Origin: Sphingomonas cremea
GTDB taxonomy: Bacteria > Pseudomonadota > Alphaproteobacteria > Sphingomonadales > Sphingomonadaceae
Direction: 5' to 3'
Length of the DNA stretch: 64,000 nucleotides
NCBI RefSeq assembly: GCF_021502585.1
Contig: NZ_JAKFGM010000001.1
Span: forward strand, 1,160,730 to 1,224,729
The notes below the pieces were generated by a model, which saw nothing but the letters and a program-made list of their open reading frames with translations, did no database searches and was not told the DNA's origin. Below are positions 16,887 to 26,256 of the stretch, piece by piece. The position numbers and the translations under genes were made by a program. Positions within the stretch are counted from its first letter, which is position 1, and each line of letters starts with the position of its first letter.

Positions 16887-17714
16887 TTATCGATGGGGCG
16901 GCACCGTACGGAACCGGAATGCATCCGATTTCGCGGCCGCGCCCGCGTCCGGATCGACGAGTTCGGCACGGAGAATCTTGCCGTGATGCTCGTCGACCGC
17001 GACATTTCCGATGCCGGGGCAATAATATTTTTGCTCAATGGATCCCGTATCCAGGTCTGACCACTCCTTGGTCTTCAGGCATCCGGTGAAGGTGCCGGGC
17101 GGGAAAGCGTCGTCCCTCGTCAGCTTCACTGTCACGCCGACACCGCTAACTTTGGCCTCGTCCTCGGCATGGCCCGCGTAAAATTCCTGATGATATTGGT
17201 CGCCCGCCTTGGGGTGGGCCAGCATGATGATGCCGGCCTTGGCGCCATCGACCCCGGCTTCCCATGAGCCGCCGCTCAAGGTGCAATTGCTCGGCCCGTC
17301 ACAGTTTTCGCTATGTTCGCCCAGGTACCAGACATTGTCGGTATTATCCTGTGCAAACCAATCGTCCGTTCTCTCGACCAAATGTAGCGTGCCGTTGCAT
17401 TCGGCATCCTCGTAAGCCAGGTCCCGCACGACCCGGGCCGTCACGCCGGCTGCGATCGCCCTGGTCTCATTGGTCACCGTCACCACGTCCACTTCGCAGC
17501 CGTCGGCTCCATCGGCCTTGTAGGTCTGCGTCGTGCCCGGCACCATCGGCAGCAACTTATTGTCGATGGTTAGCGGGTTGCTGAAATTGGCAGTGTTGAA
17601 CGGGATTGAAACCACCCCGCCCGCTGCCGTCCCCGCCGGCAGCGCGATCGCGACCGACGCCGCGGTTGCAAGCCAAGCCCGATGGAAAGTGCTGTGATAG
17701 CCAATGTGCGTCAT
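16887..17714 (-). CDS. Secreted Cys-containing protein of unknown function
   Basis: Protein of 275 residues with an N-terminal signal sequence (AWLATAASVAIALPAGTAA). The mature part opens FSNPLTIDNKLLPMVPGTTQ and continues with VTVTNETRAIAAGV, VERTDDWFAQDNTDNVWYLGE and GAKAGIIMLAHPKAGDQYHQ. At least seven Cys residues suggest disulfides in the periplasm or outside the cell. I recognise this as a conserved hypothetical type seen in several phyla but cannot assign a function. A GGAGGA Shine-Dalgarno supports the ATG. It is transcribed alone toward a hairpin at 16838-16871. Confidence 0.8.
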   Translation of the reverse strand: MTHIGYHSTFHRAWLATAASVAIALPAGTAAGGVVSIPFNTANFSNPLTIDNKLLPMVPGTTQTYKADGADGCEVDVVTVTNETRAIAAGVTARVVRDLAYEDAECNGTLHLVERTDDWFAQDNTDNVWYLGEHSENCDGPSNCTLSGGSWEAGVDGAKAGIIMLAHPKAGDQYHQEFYAGHAEDEAKVSGVGVTVKLTRDDAFPPGTFTGCLKTKEWSDLDTGSIEQKYYCPGIGNVAVDEHHGKILRAELVDPDAGAAAKSDAFRFRTVPPHR

Positions 17715-17863
17715 CTTCCTCCCCTTTCGTCAGGCAAGAGGAACAGGAGCCGCCGGGGCAATAAGGTCCGCGCCGGCGCTCAGCGAACGCCTCGAATATA
17801 TTCGCGTAACGCCGGTGGTAACGGAGGAGGAAGGTTGCGGTTCCCCCTTTTGGGCTAAGCGCC

Positions 17864-18475
17864 CTAGTAACCCATCAGGGCCAATACCTCTTTCCTGCTC
17901 CGCTCATCTTCGCGGAAGCAGCCCATCATCCGGCTGGTAGTCATCATCACGCCAGGCGTGCCCACCCCGCGCGCGGTCATGCAGGCATGGCTCGCCTCGA
18001 TCACCACTGCGACACCCTTGGGGTTCAGATTGTCCCAGATGCAGTCGGCGACCTCGGCGGTCAGCCGCTCCTGGACCTGCAACCGGCGCGAAAAAGCGTG
18101 CAACACCCGCGCCAATTTGCTGATTCCAACCACTTTATCGGCCGGCAAATAGGCGATCGACGCCTTGCCGATGATCGGCGCCATATGGTGCTCGCAATGC
18201 GACTGGAACGGAATGTCCTTCAGCAACACGATCTCGTCATAGCCGCCTACCTCATAAAAGATCCGCGAAAGATGATGCGCCGGGTCCTCGGCATAGCCCC
18301 GCGCATATTCGCGCCATGCCCTGGCGACCCGCTTAGGGGTATCGAGCAGCCCCTCGCGGTCTGGATCGTCGCCTGCCCAGCGGATCAAGGTTCGCACCGC
18401 CTCCGCCACGTCATCGGGGACCGCGACCTTGGGCGCCCCTTGGACCAGGTCGCCATCTTCAGGACTGCACGGCAT
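17864..18475 (-). CDS. folE: GTP cyclohydrolase I
   Basis: FolE converts GTP to dihydroneopterin triphosphate, the first step of folate (and pterin) synthesis. From the ATG at 18475 it has 203 residues, a normal length. Zinc ligands are Cys94 and His97 in SHCEHH and Cys165 in SHACMTARG; the catalytic region [16 protein letters not shown] follows. The frame is open further upstream, but those codons lie within the preceding flavoprotein gene, whose stop at 18459 gives a 17-base overlap. This suggests coupling of the two genes, although no functional link is obvious. Confidence 0.95.
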   Translation of the reverse strand: MPCSPEDGDLVQGAPKVAVPDDVAEAVRTLIRWAGDDPDREGLLDTPKRVARAWREYARGYAEDPAHHLSRIFYEVGGYDEIVLLKDIPFQSHCEHHMAPIIGKASIAYLPADKVVGISKLARVLHAFSRRLQVQERLTAEVADCIWDNLNPKGVAVVIEASHACMTARGVGTPGVMMTTSRMMGCFREDERSRKEVLALMGY

Positions 18476-19811
18476 GTTCAAGCTCCATGGCAATATCGGC
18501 CGCAACCGCCGCGACTTGCCCCCTGATATCAGGCACCGCGACAATCTCCCAAAACTTCCCTTTGGTCAGCGGTCCCAGGGCCCAGGCCTGCTCCGCACCC
18601 AACACGCGCGAGCCATTGTCGACTTTGAGCCCCATGCCAAGGCCGTCCGGCCGCGCCAGCCCGGCCTTGAACAGGTCTTGCAGAACCTTGTCCCCGCTGT
18701 CCGCGATGCTCCCCAAGGGCCCGGTGCAGTTAACTGTCAGCGCAAAGGACTGCGGCTCACCGCCGGAGGGCGCGGAAGCGCCCCGCCGTGCAATTTCGAC
18801 CCACAGGGCACCCTCCTCCTCGCGCATCGAGACGATCCGTCCGGCGACAATCTCCAACCTATCCTCGCCGATCAACCGGGCGATCCGCGCGGCCACTTCC
18901 GGCGCGATGCGATGCCGGTGAACATCCCACCACGGCCGCGCATGGCGAATGAAGCGCCGCTGCTGGCCGTCATCGAGCGCCTGCCACAAGGCGTGGCTAT
19001 GCGGCCGCAAGCTATCGACCGCTGCTCGCCAGCCAACTTTCGCGCCGCGCCGCCTGAGCCAGCGCCACAGGCCCAGCACCGATCCCTGCGGGACATCGTC
19101 CAGATCGACTGGAGCGGAATCGAATGCGGAGTGGCCCCTCGGCGCAAGTCCGCGCCGCGACAGCGCGACAATTCGCCCGCGATGCCCCGCCTCATCCAGG
19201 CTCAGCACCACATCGACCATGGTCAGGCCGGTCCCGATGATCAGCACATCCGCCCCGCTGGCGGCAACCCGCGCCACCGCCGCCCGGCCCCCGTCGCTCC
19301 ACGGGTCGTTGATGAACAAATGCTCGGGGATCGAGCGCGCGAATCCGAGAGTTCCCGGCGGCTGGTTGCCCTGTGCAAGCACTAGCGCCCGTGCATCGAC
19401 TTCCGACCCGTCATCCAGCCCTACCGACCAACCGTCGTTCAGTCGCTGGACTCCAACGGCCCTACGTTCCGCCGTCGCCACGAGCCCGCTAGAACGCGCG
19501 GCGTCGAGGGTGGAGCGCAAGTAGTCACCGAACCGCTTTCTGGGCACGAAGTCGCCCGGTCCATAGCCTTCCGCTTTCACCGCCTTGGCGAAGTCGTCCG
19601 GCCGATCCGCCCATGCAGCCATTTTCCCAGCGGGAACATTGAGCAGATGCGCTGCCTCGTCGGTCGAATAGGCTGTTCCGCGGCCCGCGCGGCCATTGCC
19701 TTCGATCAACAGAGATTTCACGCCCCGGCGTGCCAGCTCGGCGGCCAGCATCGTTCCCGAAAAGCCGCCGCCGACGATGACGACGTCGGCGGCAAAGCCG
19801 TCAGATTTCAT
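18459..19811 (-). CDS. FAD/NAD(P)-binding protein, YdhS-like (COG4529)
   Basis: Protein of 450 residues. The N-terminal dinucleotide-binding motif [21 protein letters not shown] (about 10-30) and a second one near residue 190 ([15 protein letters not shown]) mark an FAD/NAD(P) Rossmann protein. The segment [19 protein letters not shown] and the paired [10 protein letters not shown] fit the YdhS-like group, which is related to flavin monooxygenases and has no settled reaction. The start overlaps the end of the DUF6356 gene by 11 bases and its own end overlaps folE, so DUF6356-ydhS-like-folE reads as one unit. Confidence 0.88.
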   Translation of the reverse strand: MKSDGFAADVVIVGGGFSGTMLAAELARRGVKSLLIEGNGRAGRGTAYSTDEAAHLLNVPAGKMAAWADRPDDFAKAVKAEGYGPGDFVPRKRFGDYLRSTLDAARSSGLVATAERRAVGVQRLNDGWSVGLDDGSEVDARALVLAQGNQPPGTLGFARSIPEHLFINDPWSDGGRAAVARVAASGADVLIIGTGLTMVDVVLSLDEAGHRGRIVALSRRGLAPRGHSAFDSAPVDLDDVPQGSVLGLWRWLRRRGAKVGWRAAVDSLRPHSHALWQALDDGQQRRFIRHARPWWDVHRHRIAPEVAARIARLIGEDRLEIVAGRIVSMREEEGALWVEIARRGASAPSGGEPQSFALTVNCTGPLGSIADSGDKVLQDLFKAGLARPDGLGMGLKVDNGSRVLGAEQAWALGPLTKGKFWEIVAVPDIRGQVAAVAADIAMELEHAVQS

Positions 19812-20046
19812 AGTCGGGCCAGGCGTTGGGGTTGGCGGCGCCGGCCTTGCGGCTGATCATATGGTCGTGGAGGCTCATGATCGTCCGCCCCGCGGTCTGT
19901 GTAAACAGGGCTGGGACCGCGGCGTGGATGACGCAGGCCAGGCCGGCGCCGACCATCCGCGCGCCGATCACCACCGCACCCGCGCCATGCTCCGCCCAGC
20001 TCATCCCCAGAGACTGCGGGTGATCCCAGAAAAGCCGGCCCAGCAT
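19801..20046 (-). CDS. DUF6356 family small membrane protein
   Basis: Protein of 81 residues. The pattern [53 protein letters not shown] matches the DUF6356 family of short proteins common in sphingomonads. One hydrophobic segment (about 25-47) is likely membrane-embedded. Function unknown. It is the first gene of the overlapping unit with the flavoprotein and folE, 36 bases from the end of tRNA-Arg, which is on the same strand and upstream. Confidence 0.8.
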   Translation of the reverse strand: MLGRLFWDHPQSLGMSWAEHGAGAVVIGARMVGAGLACVIHAAVPALFTQTAGRTIMSLHDHMISRKAGAANPNAWPDYEI

Positions 20047-20082
20047 CTCGTCTGTCCCCTTGTTTGCAAATTCAATAACTTA

Positions 20083-20159
<77 letters not shown>

Positions 20160-20253
20160 ATTCGCACTCCCATTAGGAAAGCGCGCCACTCGAATCAATC
20201 GACCACGGCCCCAGCGAGATGGAGCAGCGCGGATTGCAGCAATTACGTGGTCG

Positions 20254-20694
20254 CTAGTGGTGGCGGCGATAGTGGCCGTAGTCACCGCGGTTGCCGTAGC
20301 GACCTCCACGATAGCCGTAGCCGCCGGCATAACCCCGGTATCCCGGATAGCCGCCGTAATAGCCGTAGGTTGGGCGGTATCCATAATAGCCATAGCCGAC
20401 CGGGGGATAAGGATAGGCCGGCACAGCATAGCCATAAGGCACGTACCCATATTGCTGATAACCATATGCGGGATATCCGTAGCCATATCCCGAGCGGTAG
20501 CCGCGGTATCCATAGCCGCCGCCGATCCCGTAGCCGATCACCGCGCCGATCAGCCCGCCCACGACCGCCCCGGCAACTGCATCATCGTGATCATCATGAT
20601 GATGATGCTGATTGTAATAGTAGCCGTCGGCGCGCGCGGGGGACGTCATGGAAACAGCTATGGCCGCCAGACCTGCGAGAACAGCTTTGCGCAT
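20254..20694 (-). CDS. Exported Gly/Tyr-rich protein with glycine zipper
   Basis: Protein of 146 residues with a signal peptide (KAVLAGLAAIAVSMTSPARA), then a His/Asp cluster (HHHHDDHDD), a glycine-zipper helix (AGAVVGGLIGAVIGYGIGGG), and about 100 residues built almost entirely of GY, PYG and YRG units. The zipper suggests insertion in the outer membrane or periplasmic assembly, and the His cluster could bind metal. The low-complexity tail is typical of envelope proteins in this group and carries no enzymatic motif. Confidence 0.8.
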   Translation of the reverse strand: MRKAVLAGLAAIAVSMTSPARADGYYYNQHHHHDDHDDAVAGAVVGGLIGAVIGYGIGGGYGYRGYRSGYGYGYPAYGYQQYGYVPYGYAVPAYPYPPVGYGYYGYRPTYGYYGGYPGYRGYAGGYGYRGGRYGNRGDYGHYRRHH

Positions 20695-20736
20695 TCAGCG
20701 CTCCTCTCAACCGGATGAGCCGCGCCTAGAGGGTGC

Positions 20737-20772
20737 AAAGACGGCGGTCCATCCGCTGAACTACGTAGGTGA
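20737..20772 (-). other. tRNA-like fragment (possible tRNA remnant)
   Basis: Read on the minus strand, CGTAGTTCAGCGGATGGACC resembles positions 7-26 of a tRNA (TA, then a D arm with GTTC/GACC), followed by CGCCGTCTTTGCACC. The anticodon stem does not close and no T arm or CCA follows. It is therefore not a working gene; it may be a decayed tRNA or chance. Confidence 0.3.
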
Positions 20773-20780
20773 GCGGATAT

Positions 20781-21614
20781 CTATTGGCCCGCGACCGGTC
20801 CGATTTCTCGACGATGCTGCAGGACGGGAATGCGAGCCCTTACGTCCGCGATGCGGCTGAGGTCGATCACGGCAAAGCCAAGCTTCGGCTCCCCGTCCAT
20901 CTCCAGCAACACCTCGCCCCACGGGTCGACAACCATGGAGTGCCCGTAGGTTTCCCGCCCATCCTCGTGCCGGCCCGCCTGCGCGGCCGCAACCACGAAC
21001 AGCTCGGATTCGATCGCCCGCGCCCGAAGCAGGACCTGCCAGTGCGCCTGTCCGGTGGGGACGGTAAATGCGGCTGGCAAGGTGATCATGTCGGCGCCAG
21101 CCTCGCTCAGCCGTTCGAACAGGGCCGGGAACCGAAGGTCGTAGCAGATGGTGAGGCCAAGTTTTCCGACTGGCGTGTCCGGCACCACGACCGCCTCCCG
21201 GCCGGACTGGTACAAGGCGGATTCGCGCCAGCTCTCGCCGGTCGGCAGGTCGACGTCGAACAAATGGATCTTGTCATAGCGCGCCCGCACCTCGCCTTGG
21301 TCGTCGATCACGAACCCACGATTGACCAGCTTTCCGCCTTCACCCTTGAGTGCCAACGAACCTAGATGGACCCAGATTCCCGCTTCTTTCGCAGCCACCC
21401 GAACCGCGGCCAGCACCTCATCTTCGGTTTCAATCTTGGCCTTGCCTAGTGCCCTGCCCCGATCGCGGTCGAGCATTCCGGACATTTCCGGGGTGAAGAG
21501 CATGGCCGCCCCTGCGGCGGCAGAATCGCGAATTGCGCCCACTAGGCGCTCGGCGTTCGCTGCAGGATCGATCCCGGTTTGCGACTGGTAAAGGGCGATG
21601 CGCACGCGACTCAT
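20781..21614 (-). CDS. Carbon-nitrogen hydrolase (nitrilase superfamily, Nit2-like)
   Basis: Protein of 277 residues with the full catalytic triad of the superfamily: Glu43 (FTPEMSG), Lys115 (RYDKIHLFDVD) and Cys157 (TICYDLRFP). The KIHLFDVD and CYDLRFP signatures point to the Nit1/Nit2 branch, which hydrolyses omega-amides or deaminated glutathione. The neighbouring glutaredoxin would suit a glutathione-repair role, but that is inference. The ATG overlaps the stop of the glutaredoxin gene (ATGA), so the two are translationally coupled. Confidence 0.92.
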   Translation of the reverse strand: MSRVRIALYQSQTGIDPAANAERLVGAIRDSAAAGAAMLFTPEMSGMLDRDRGRALGKAKIETEDEVLAAVRVAAKEAGIWVHLGSLALKGEGGKLVNRGFVIDDQGEVRARYDKIHLFDVDLPTGESWRESALYQSGREAVVVPDTPVGKLGLTICYDLRFPALFERLSEAGADMITLPAAFTVPTGQAHWQVLLRARAIESELFVVAAAQAGRHEDGRETYGHSMVVDPWGEVLLEMDGEPKLGFAVIDLSRIADVRARIPVLQHRREIGPVAGQ

Positions 21615-21868
21615 GCGGCCAGCAATTCGTCCAGTTTGCCCTGATACTCAAGCGCCATCAGCTCATCGCAACCTCCGACGTGGCGACCGTTGATGAAGAT
21701 CTGCGGCACGGTCATCCGGCCATTTGATCGCTCCAGCATTTCCGACTTCTTGGCCCCGCCAAGGTCAATCGAATATTCCTCGAAAGGCACCTTCTTCATT
21801 TCGAGAAGCTTTTTGGCGCGATAGCAAAAGCCGCAAGCCATCTTGGTGTAAATCTCGACCTTGGCCAA
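21611..21868 (-). CDS. grxC: Glutaredoxin 3
   Basis: Thiol oxidoreductase of 85 residues that reduces disulfides with glutathione. A TTG at 21868 is taken as the start because AAGGAGGG lies 6 bases before it and the protein then begins at the first strand (AKVEIYTK). The active site is Cys12-Gly-Phe-Cys15. The TVPQIFING motif with cis-Pro and the GGCDEL glutathione-binding segment are intact. The usual active site is CPYC, so CGFC is a mild variant. It sits between comF and the Nit2-like gene in one minus-strand run. Confidence 0.93.
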   Translation of the reverse strand: MAKVEIYTKMACGFCYRAKKLLEMKKVPFEEYSIDLGGAKKSEMLERSNGRMTVPQIFINGRHVGGCDELMALEYQGKLDELLAA

Positions 21869-21904
21869 CTCGGCCCTCCTTCGCGAATCGAATTTCTCCA
21901 AGGG

Positions 21905-22651
21905 TTAACGCATCAGCTGCGCCGGGCGAACCACCCTGGCCCAGCAAATCAGTTCGACCCGGCTTGCCCCGGCACGCCGCAACACTTTGGCGCAGGCTTC
22001 GGCAGTGCTGCCGCTGGTCAGCACATCGTCGACAAGGATGACGGTTCTTCCCCTGACACGATCGGCGTCGGCAAGTTTGAAGGCGCCCGAGACGACCTTG
22101 CGACGCTGGGCATGATTCATGCCTTTCAGCGGCTGCGTCCGCTTTACACGCCGCAGCAACTCGCTGTGCATAGGCAGGCCCCATGTCCTGCTCAATTCGC
22201 GCGCCATCAGGCCGGATTGGTTGAATCCGCGACTCCACAGTCGCCATCTGTGCAGCGGCACGGGGATGATGACCGAACTACTTTCCCATTCGCCCTTCAA
22301 CGGTGCCATGTAACGGGCCATCGTCCGGGCTAGCGCCACCTTCCCCCCATATTTAAGGCGTAGCGCCACCGATCGAGGTAGATCGTCATAGGCAACCGCT
22401 GCGCGCATCCGATCCAGCTTGGGCGGATCGGCAAGGCAGCGGCCACAGGTGTCGGCTTCCGTACCGGCCAGCGGCAAGCCGCACTGTCGGCAGCCGGAAT
22501 TGCCGAGCCACTCCATCTTGCCCCAACAGGCAGGACAGAAAGCTCCGACTTCGTCGATGATCTCCGCGCAACCGGCGCAGCGCGCCGGTAAAGCGAAATC
22601 GAGAATTAGCTTGGCCAGATTGCGGATCGGACGGGTAAGGTCGCCTGTCAT
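21905..22651 (-). CDS. comF: ComF family phosphoribosyltransferase-like protein
   Basis: Protein of 248 residues from the ATG at 22651. The N-terminal zinc-binding part has CxxC pairs (CAGC, CPAC, CRQC, CGRC), and the phosphoribosyltransferase domain carries the PRPP loop VILVDDVLTSGSTAEAC near residue 205. ComF is needed for DNA uptake in naturally competent bacteria; its molecular role is unclear. It is divergent from the methyltransferase gene at 22695, with only 43 bases between the two starts, so they share a control region. Confidence 0.9.
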   Translation of the reverse strand: MTGDLTRPIRNLAKLILDFALPARCAGCAEIIDEVGAFCPACWGKMEWLGNSGCRQCGLPLAGTEADTCGRCLADPPKLDRMRAAVAYDDLPRSVALRLKYGGKVALARTMARYMAPLKGEWESSSVIIPVPLHRWRLWSRGFNQSGLMARELSRTWGLPMHSELLRRVKRTQPLKGMNHAQRRKVVSGAFKLADADRVRGRTVILVDDVLTSGSTAEACAKVLRRAGASRVELICWARVVRPAQLMR

Positions 22652-22694
22652 CCCCCCCTTGTCGCCTGCGTCCGCGGGCCGCACAAGCGCCGCC

Positions 22695-23465
22695 GTGACC
22701 CGAGACTTGTTCGACCGTAATCTCCGTGTGCTGCGGCGCGACCGTGCCGCCAGATTTGGCGCGGATTCATTCCTGTACGATCGCGCATTTGAAGATTGCC
22801 TTGATCGGCTGCGCGATATTTCGCGGCCATTCGCACGAGCGCTACTGCTTGGGTGCCCGTCCGTGGACTGGCCGAAACGGCTACGTGCGATTTCCACGCA
22901 GGTTGACGTCATCGACCCAGGCGCGTCGTTCGCAACGCGGGCCGGTGGATCGCAGGCCGAAGAAGATCGCCACGATTTCGGCGAGCGGCAATATGACCTC
23001 TGCGTCGCGATCGGCACATTGGACACGGTCAACGACGTGCAGCGGGCCCTGCAATTGATCTGCCGCTCGCTCCGTTCCGATGCCCCGCTGATTGGCGCGA
23101 TTGTTGGCGGCAACAGCCTGCCGGCCTTGCGCGCCAGCCTTATCGAAGCGGGCCGCTCAGCGGGTAGGGTCGTGGGACGCACGCATCCGCGGATCGAACC
23201 GGCAGCGCTGGGGCAGCTGCTCAATGCCGCCGACTTCGCCATGCCGGTGATTGATGTCGACCGGGTCCGGCTTCGTTACGAGAACCTCGGCAGTCTCGTC
23301 AGCGACCTTCGTTCGATGGCCGCCACCTGCATCTTGTCCGAGCGGCCGCCGGCCTTTTCAAAGGCTGAAGCCCTCGAAGCCCGAATGGCGTTTTCAGCGC
23401 TTGGGAATGAGGGTCGCACCGAGGAAATTGTGGAAATTCTGCATTTCCTTGCCTGGGCGAAATAA
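22695..23465 (+). CDS. SAM-dependent methyltransferase-like protein (BioC/NDUFAF5-like)
   Basis: Protein of 256 residues from a GTG at 22695. The opening LFDRNLRVLRRDRAARF and the later YDLCVAIGTLDTVNDV and QLICRSLRSDAPLIGAIVGGNSL fit the group related to BioC and the mitochondrial complex I factor NDUFAF5. The SAM-binding loop (RALLLGCPSVDWP) lacks the usual GxGxG pattern, so methyl transfer is uncertain. It is encoded back to back with comF, an arrangement I recall from other alphaproteobacteria. Confidence 0.82.
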   Translation: MTRDLFDRNLRVLRRDRAARFGADSFLYDRAFEDCLDRLRDISRPFARALLLGCPSVDWPKRLRAISTQVDVIDPGASFATRAGGSQAEEDRHDFGERQYDLCVAIGTLDTVNDVQRALQLICRSLRSDAPLIGAIVGGNSLPALRASLIEAGRSAGRVVGRTHPRIEPAALGQLLNAADFAMPVIDVDRVRLRYENLGSLVSDLRSMAATCILSERPPAFSKAEALEARMAFSALGNEGRTEEIVEILHFLAWAK

Positions 23466-23561
23466 TCGCGGAAAGCGGCCAGTTAACCTCGTTCCGCCAA
23501 TCAAATCTTAATCGTTTCGGCGCTAAACCCGCCTCGTGGACCAAGACCAGAGGAGGGTAGC

Positions 23562-23747
23562 GTGCTCGCTGTCCGGACGATAGGTCGCAAGCTTCGCTCG
23601 GACAAGCGGGGCGTGACCGTTATAGAATATGGCTTGATCGTCGCCCTGATTGCGATTGCGATCATGGGCGCGCTCCGCTCTTTGGGCGGGGGAGCCGGTG
23701 GGATGTGGTCGAAGCTTGACCAGAAAGTTTCCGAAGCTTCGAACTAA
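23562..23747 (+). CDS. Flp/Fap-type pilin
   Basis: Pilin subunit of 61 residues, read from a GTG with AGGAGGG about 6 bases upstream. The type IVb prepilin site is visible: a short charged leader ending RSDKRG, then VTVIEYGLIVALIAIAIMG, with Glu at position 5 of the mature form. Such pilins build the Tad pilus used in surface attachment. None of the Tad assembly genes are nearby, so they must be elsewhere. The stop codon overlaps the stop of the convergent M48 protease gene. Confidence 0.9.
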   Translation: MLAVRTIGRKLRSDKRGVTVIEYGLIVALIAIAIMGALRSLGGGAGGMWSKLDQKVSEASN

Positions 23748-25216
23748 CTCTGCCGATTGCCGTAGACGACCAGCTTGACCTTCTGACCGGGGGTCAGCCG
23801 GCTGCTGGCGGCCAAGCCGTTAAGTGTCAGGAATCGATCCAGCTGAAAGTCCTTGTAAGCCATTCGTCCGGCAAGCGACTGGATTGTATCGCCCCTCCCC
23901 ACTGTTACCACATCGATGATTCTCGGCCGAATAGCCAAAGCTTCGGCGGTGCTTATCCTTCGAAGCGAGTCGAACATTTGGGCGAACGGCGCCAGGCCCT
24001 GTCCTGCTTTGGTCAGGGTGACAAAGTGATAGATGGTGTTCGGGTCCCACTGATATGCGAAGACCCCAACATCGACTCCGCCTGAAGAGGTGTTGGCCCG
24101 CCCGACCACGTAGGATGCAGGGATTCCGTTGATTGTCGTCCGCTGCATCGGACCCATCGCAAGCTGCACGCGCCCGCCGGTGAGCTGCTGCAAGACCTGC
24201 GCGACATATGCGTCCATCCCGCCCGAGAAACGGCCGCCGGAGAATTGGGCCTGGCCGCCGGAGCCTTGAATCGTAACGGCGCGCGTCCCGTTCTGCATCA
24301 GATAGCCGGTGGGTACGTAAAACTGCAGTCTAAGGTCTGGATGAGTAAAGCTTCTGCCATCGATGACGCCCTGTGCAGGGTCGTCATCGACCATCACGCC
24401 ATCCAGCTGCGCCAGGAACAGATCGCGATTGCGAATACCATTCCCGGCCCGACCGGTCTGACGCGCGATCTGCGCCGCCTGGGCCATACGATTCTCGCTC
24501 AAGGGATGGGTGCTTGCCCATTCCGGGGTCGAGCGGTTCTTGTCCCCCTGGATACGCGCCTCAAGGGCCGATGTGCTGGTCAGCTGGGCAAGCATCCCAG
24601 CACTGCCGTTTGGATCATATCCGGCCGCCGTCATGTATCGGATACCGAGTACGTCCGCCTGATATTCCTGATCGCGGGTGAAGCTCAGCAGCCGCAGCTT
24701 GGAAAATTGCTGCGCACTCTGAGAAATGAGCCCGCCAAAGGCATTGTTGCCCACCACCGCGCCAAGGATTTGCCCCAATACTCCGAGGATCGCAGTATTG
24801 TTTGCCGCCGAGCGTCGAGCCTGGGCATGATTGGCGGCGACGTGTCCGGTTTCATGGCCGACGACGAACGCCAGTTCGGACTCGTCGTTCATGATCCCCA
24901 TCAACTGACGGGTGATGTAGACATAGCCGCCAGGCACGGCAAAAGCGTTCTCGACCGCACTATTCAGCGTTGTGAAGTGATAGACCTGGCCGGCATTTGC
25001 AGTGCCGGAATATGCCGCGATGCGACGTCCGACGCCTTCCACATAAGCGGCACGCGGGCCCGTCTCGGCACCGCCGAATTCCGCAAGTACCTCGCTATGC
25101 TGCTGGGCAGCTTCCTGGACGTCCCGCGGATTGAGGTAGCGGGGCTGCTGGACTTGCGCAGCAGCGGGCACGACGAACACCGCAGCCGCGGCGAGCAGGG
25201 AAAAAGGCGTACGCAT
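23744..25216 (-). CDS. M48 family metalloprotease with LysM-like C-terminus
   Basis: Exported zinc protease of 490 residues. The start at 25216 follows a GGAG and gives a clean signal peptide (PFSLLAAAAVFVVPAAAQ). The zinc motif is His121-Glu-Thr-Gly-His125 in FVVGHETGHVAANH, with the third ligand in the downstream DQEYQADVLGIRYM stretch. The last 55 residues (VVTVGRGDTIQSLAGRMAY to LTPGQKVKLVVYG) look like a LysM domain, suggesting attachment to peptidoglycan. This layout resembles the BepA/LoiP-type envelope quality-control proteases. It converges on the Flp pilin gene. Confidence 0.92.
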   Translation of the reverse strand: MRTPFSLLAAAAVFVVPAAAQVQQPRYLNPRDVQEAAQQHSEVLAEFGGAETGPRAAYVEGVGRRIAAYSGTANAGQVYHFTTLNSAVENAFAVPGGYVYITRQLMGIMNDESELAFVVGHETGHVAANHAQARRSAANNTAILGVLGQILGAVVGNNAFGGLISQSAQQFSKLRLLSFTRDQEYQADVLGIRYMTAAGYDPNGSAGMLAQLTSTSALEARIQGDKNRSTPEWASTHPLSENRMAQAAQIARQTGRAGNGIRNRDLFLAQLDGVMVDDDPAQGVIDGRSFTHPDLRLQFYVPTGYLMQNGTRAVTIQGSGGQAQFSGGRFSGGMDAYVAQVLQQLTGGRVQLAMGPMQRTTINGIPASYVVGRANTSSGGVDVGVFAYQWDPNTIYHFVTLTKAGQGLAPFAQMFDSLRRISTAEALAIRPRIIDVVTVGRGDTIQSLAGRMAYKDFQLDRFLTLNGLAASSRLTPGQKVKLVVYGNRQS

Positions 25217-25287
25217 CAATAACTCCATCGCCGACAGCGGATTTCCCGCGAATGAACGGAAATTCGGCAACGATGGTTCCGTGCGTG

Positions 25288-26229
25288 TTAGCCGATAGCT
25301 AGGAACTTGGCTCGGCGCTGATCGAGAATCTGGGCGCGATCCAATTTGGCCAGGCCATCCAATTCCTCGAGGATCGCCGCTTTCAGATTTCCAATCGCCT
25401 CTGCCGGCGCCCGGTGCGCTCCGCCCATTGGCTCGGGTACGATGCGATCCACCACTCCAAGCGCCTGCAAATCACCGGCAGTGACCCGCATCGCCTCGGC
25501 CGCATCGGCTGCCTTGTCCGCGGTCCTCCACAGGATCGAAGCACAGCCCTCTGGGGAAATGACCGAATAAACGGCGTGCTCGAACATCAGGACCCGGTTC
25601 GCCGCGGCGATCGCTACGGCTCCGCCCGATCCGCCCTCGCCCACGACTGCGGCGATCATCGGTACGCCCATGGCCAGGCATTGCTCGGTCGATCGGGCAA
25701 TTGCCTCGGCCTGGCCGCGCTCTTCCGCCTGGACCCCCGGAAAGGCGCCCGACGTGTCGACCAGGCTGACGACGGGAAGGCCGAACCGGTCGGCCAGCTG
25801 CATCAGACGGATCGCTTTGCGGTACCCCTCCGGCTTGGCCATTCCGAAATTATGCTTGAGGCGGCTGGCGGTATCGTCGCCCTTTTCATGGCCGATCAGC
25901 ATCACTCGCCGGCCCTCGATCCGCGCCAGTCCGCCGATAATCGCGGGATCGTCGGCGAAGGCTCGATCGCCGGCCAACGGCATGAAATCGTCTGTCAGCC
26001 CAGCGACATAATGTTTGAAGTGCGGACGTTCGGGGTGGCGGGCGACCTGGGTCTTTTGCCACGGCGACAGCTTGGCATAGGTCTCGCGCAGCAGTTTGTC
26101 GGACTTGGCCTCTAACCGCGCAACCTCGGGCTCGATGTCGATGTCACCGGCGGTGGCGGTGTCGCGCAACTCATTGATCCGCTGGTCGAGCGCAGCGATC
26201 GGCTTTTCAAATTCAAGATAGGTCAGCAT
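25288..26229 (-). CDS. accA: Acetyl-CoA carboxylase carboxyltransferase subunit alpha
   Basis: AccA, 313 residues, pairs with AccD to transfer carboxyl from biotin to acetyl-CoA, giving malonyl-CoA for fatty-acid synthesis. The whole protein aligns with the family: [18 protein letters not shown] at the N-terminus, [60 protein letters not shown] and [14 protein letters not shown]. It lies 27 bases downstream of xerD on the same strand. Confidence 0.97.
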   Translation of the reverse strand: MLTYLEFEKPIAALDQRINELRDTATAGDIDIEPEVARLEAKSDKLLRETYAKLSPWQKTQVARHPERPHFKHYVAGLTDDFMPLAGDRAFADDPAIIGGLARIEGRRVMLIGHEKGDDTASRLKHNFGMAKPEGYRKAIRLMQLADRFGLPVVSLVDTSGAFPGVQAEERGQAEAIARSTEQCLAMGVPMIAAVVGEGGSGGAVAIAAANRVLMFEHAVYSVISPEGCASILWRTADKAADAAEAMRVTAGDLQALGVVDRIVPEPMGGAHRAPAEAIGNLKAAILEELDGLAKLDRAQILDQRRAKFLAIG

Positions 26230-26256
26230 TGGCGGCGCGGGGTAAGCGGCGGCGGC

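Noticed and set aside
20254..20694. Possible repeat array or CRISPR in the Gly/Tyr-rich region
   Set aside because: The periodicity comes from GY/PYG codons of a coding region with a signal peptide; units are short and unequal, with no spacers.
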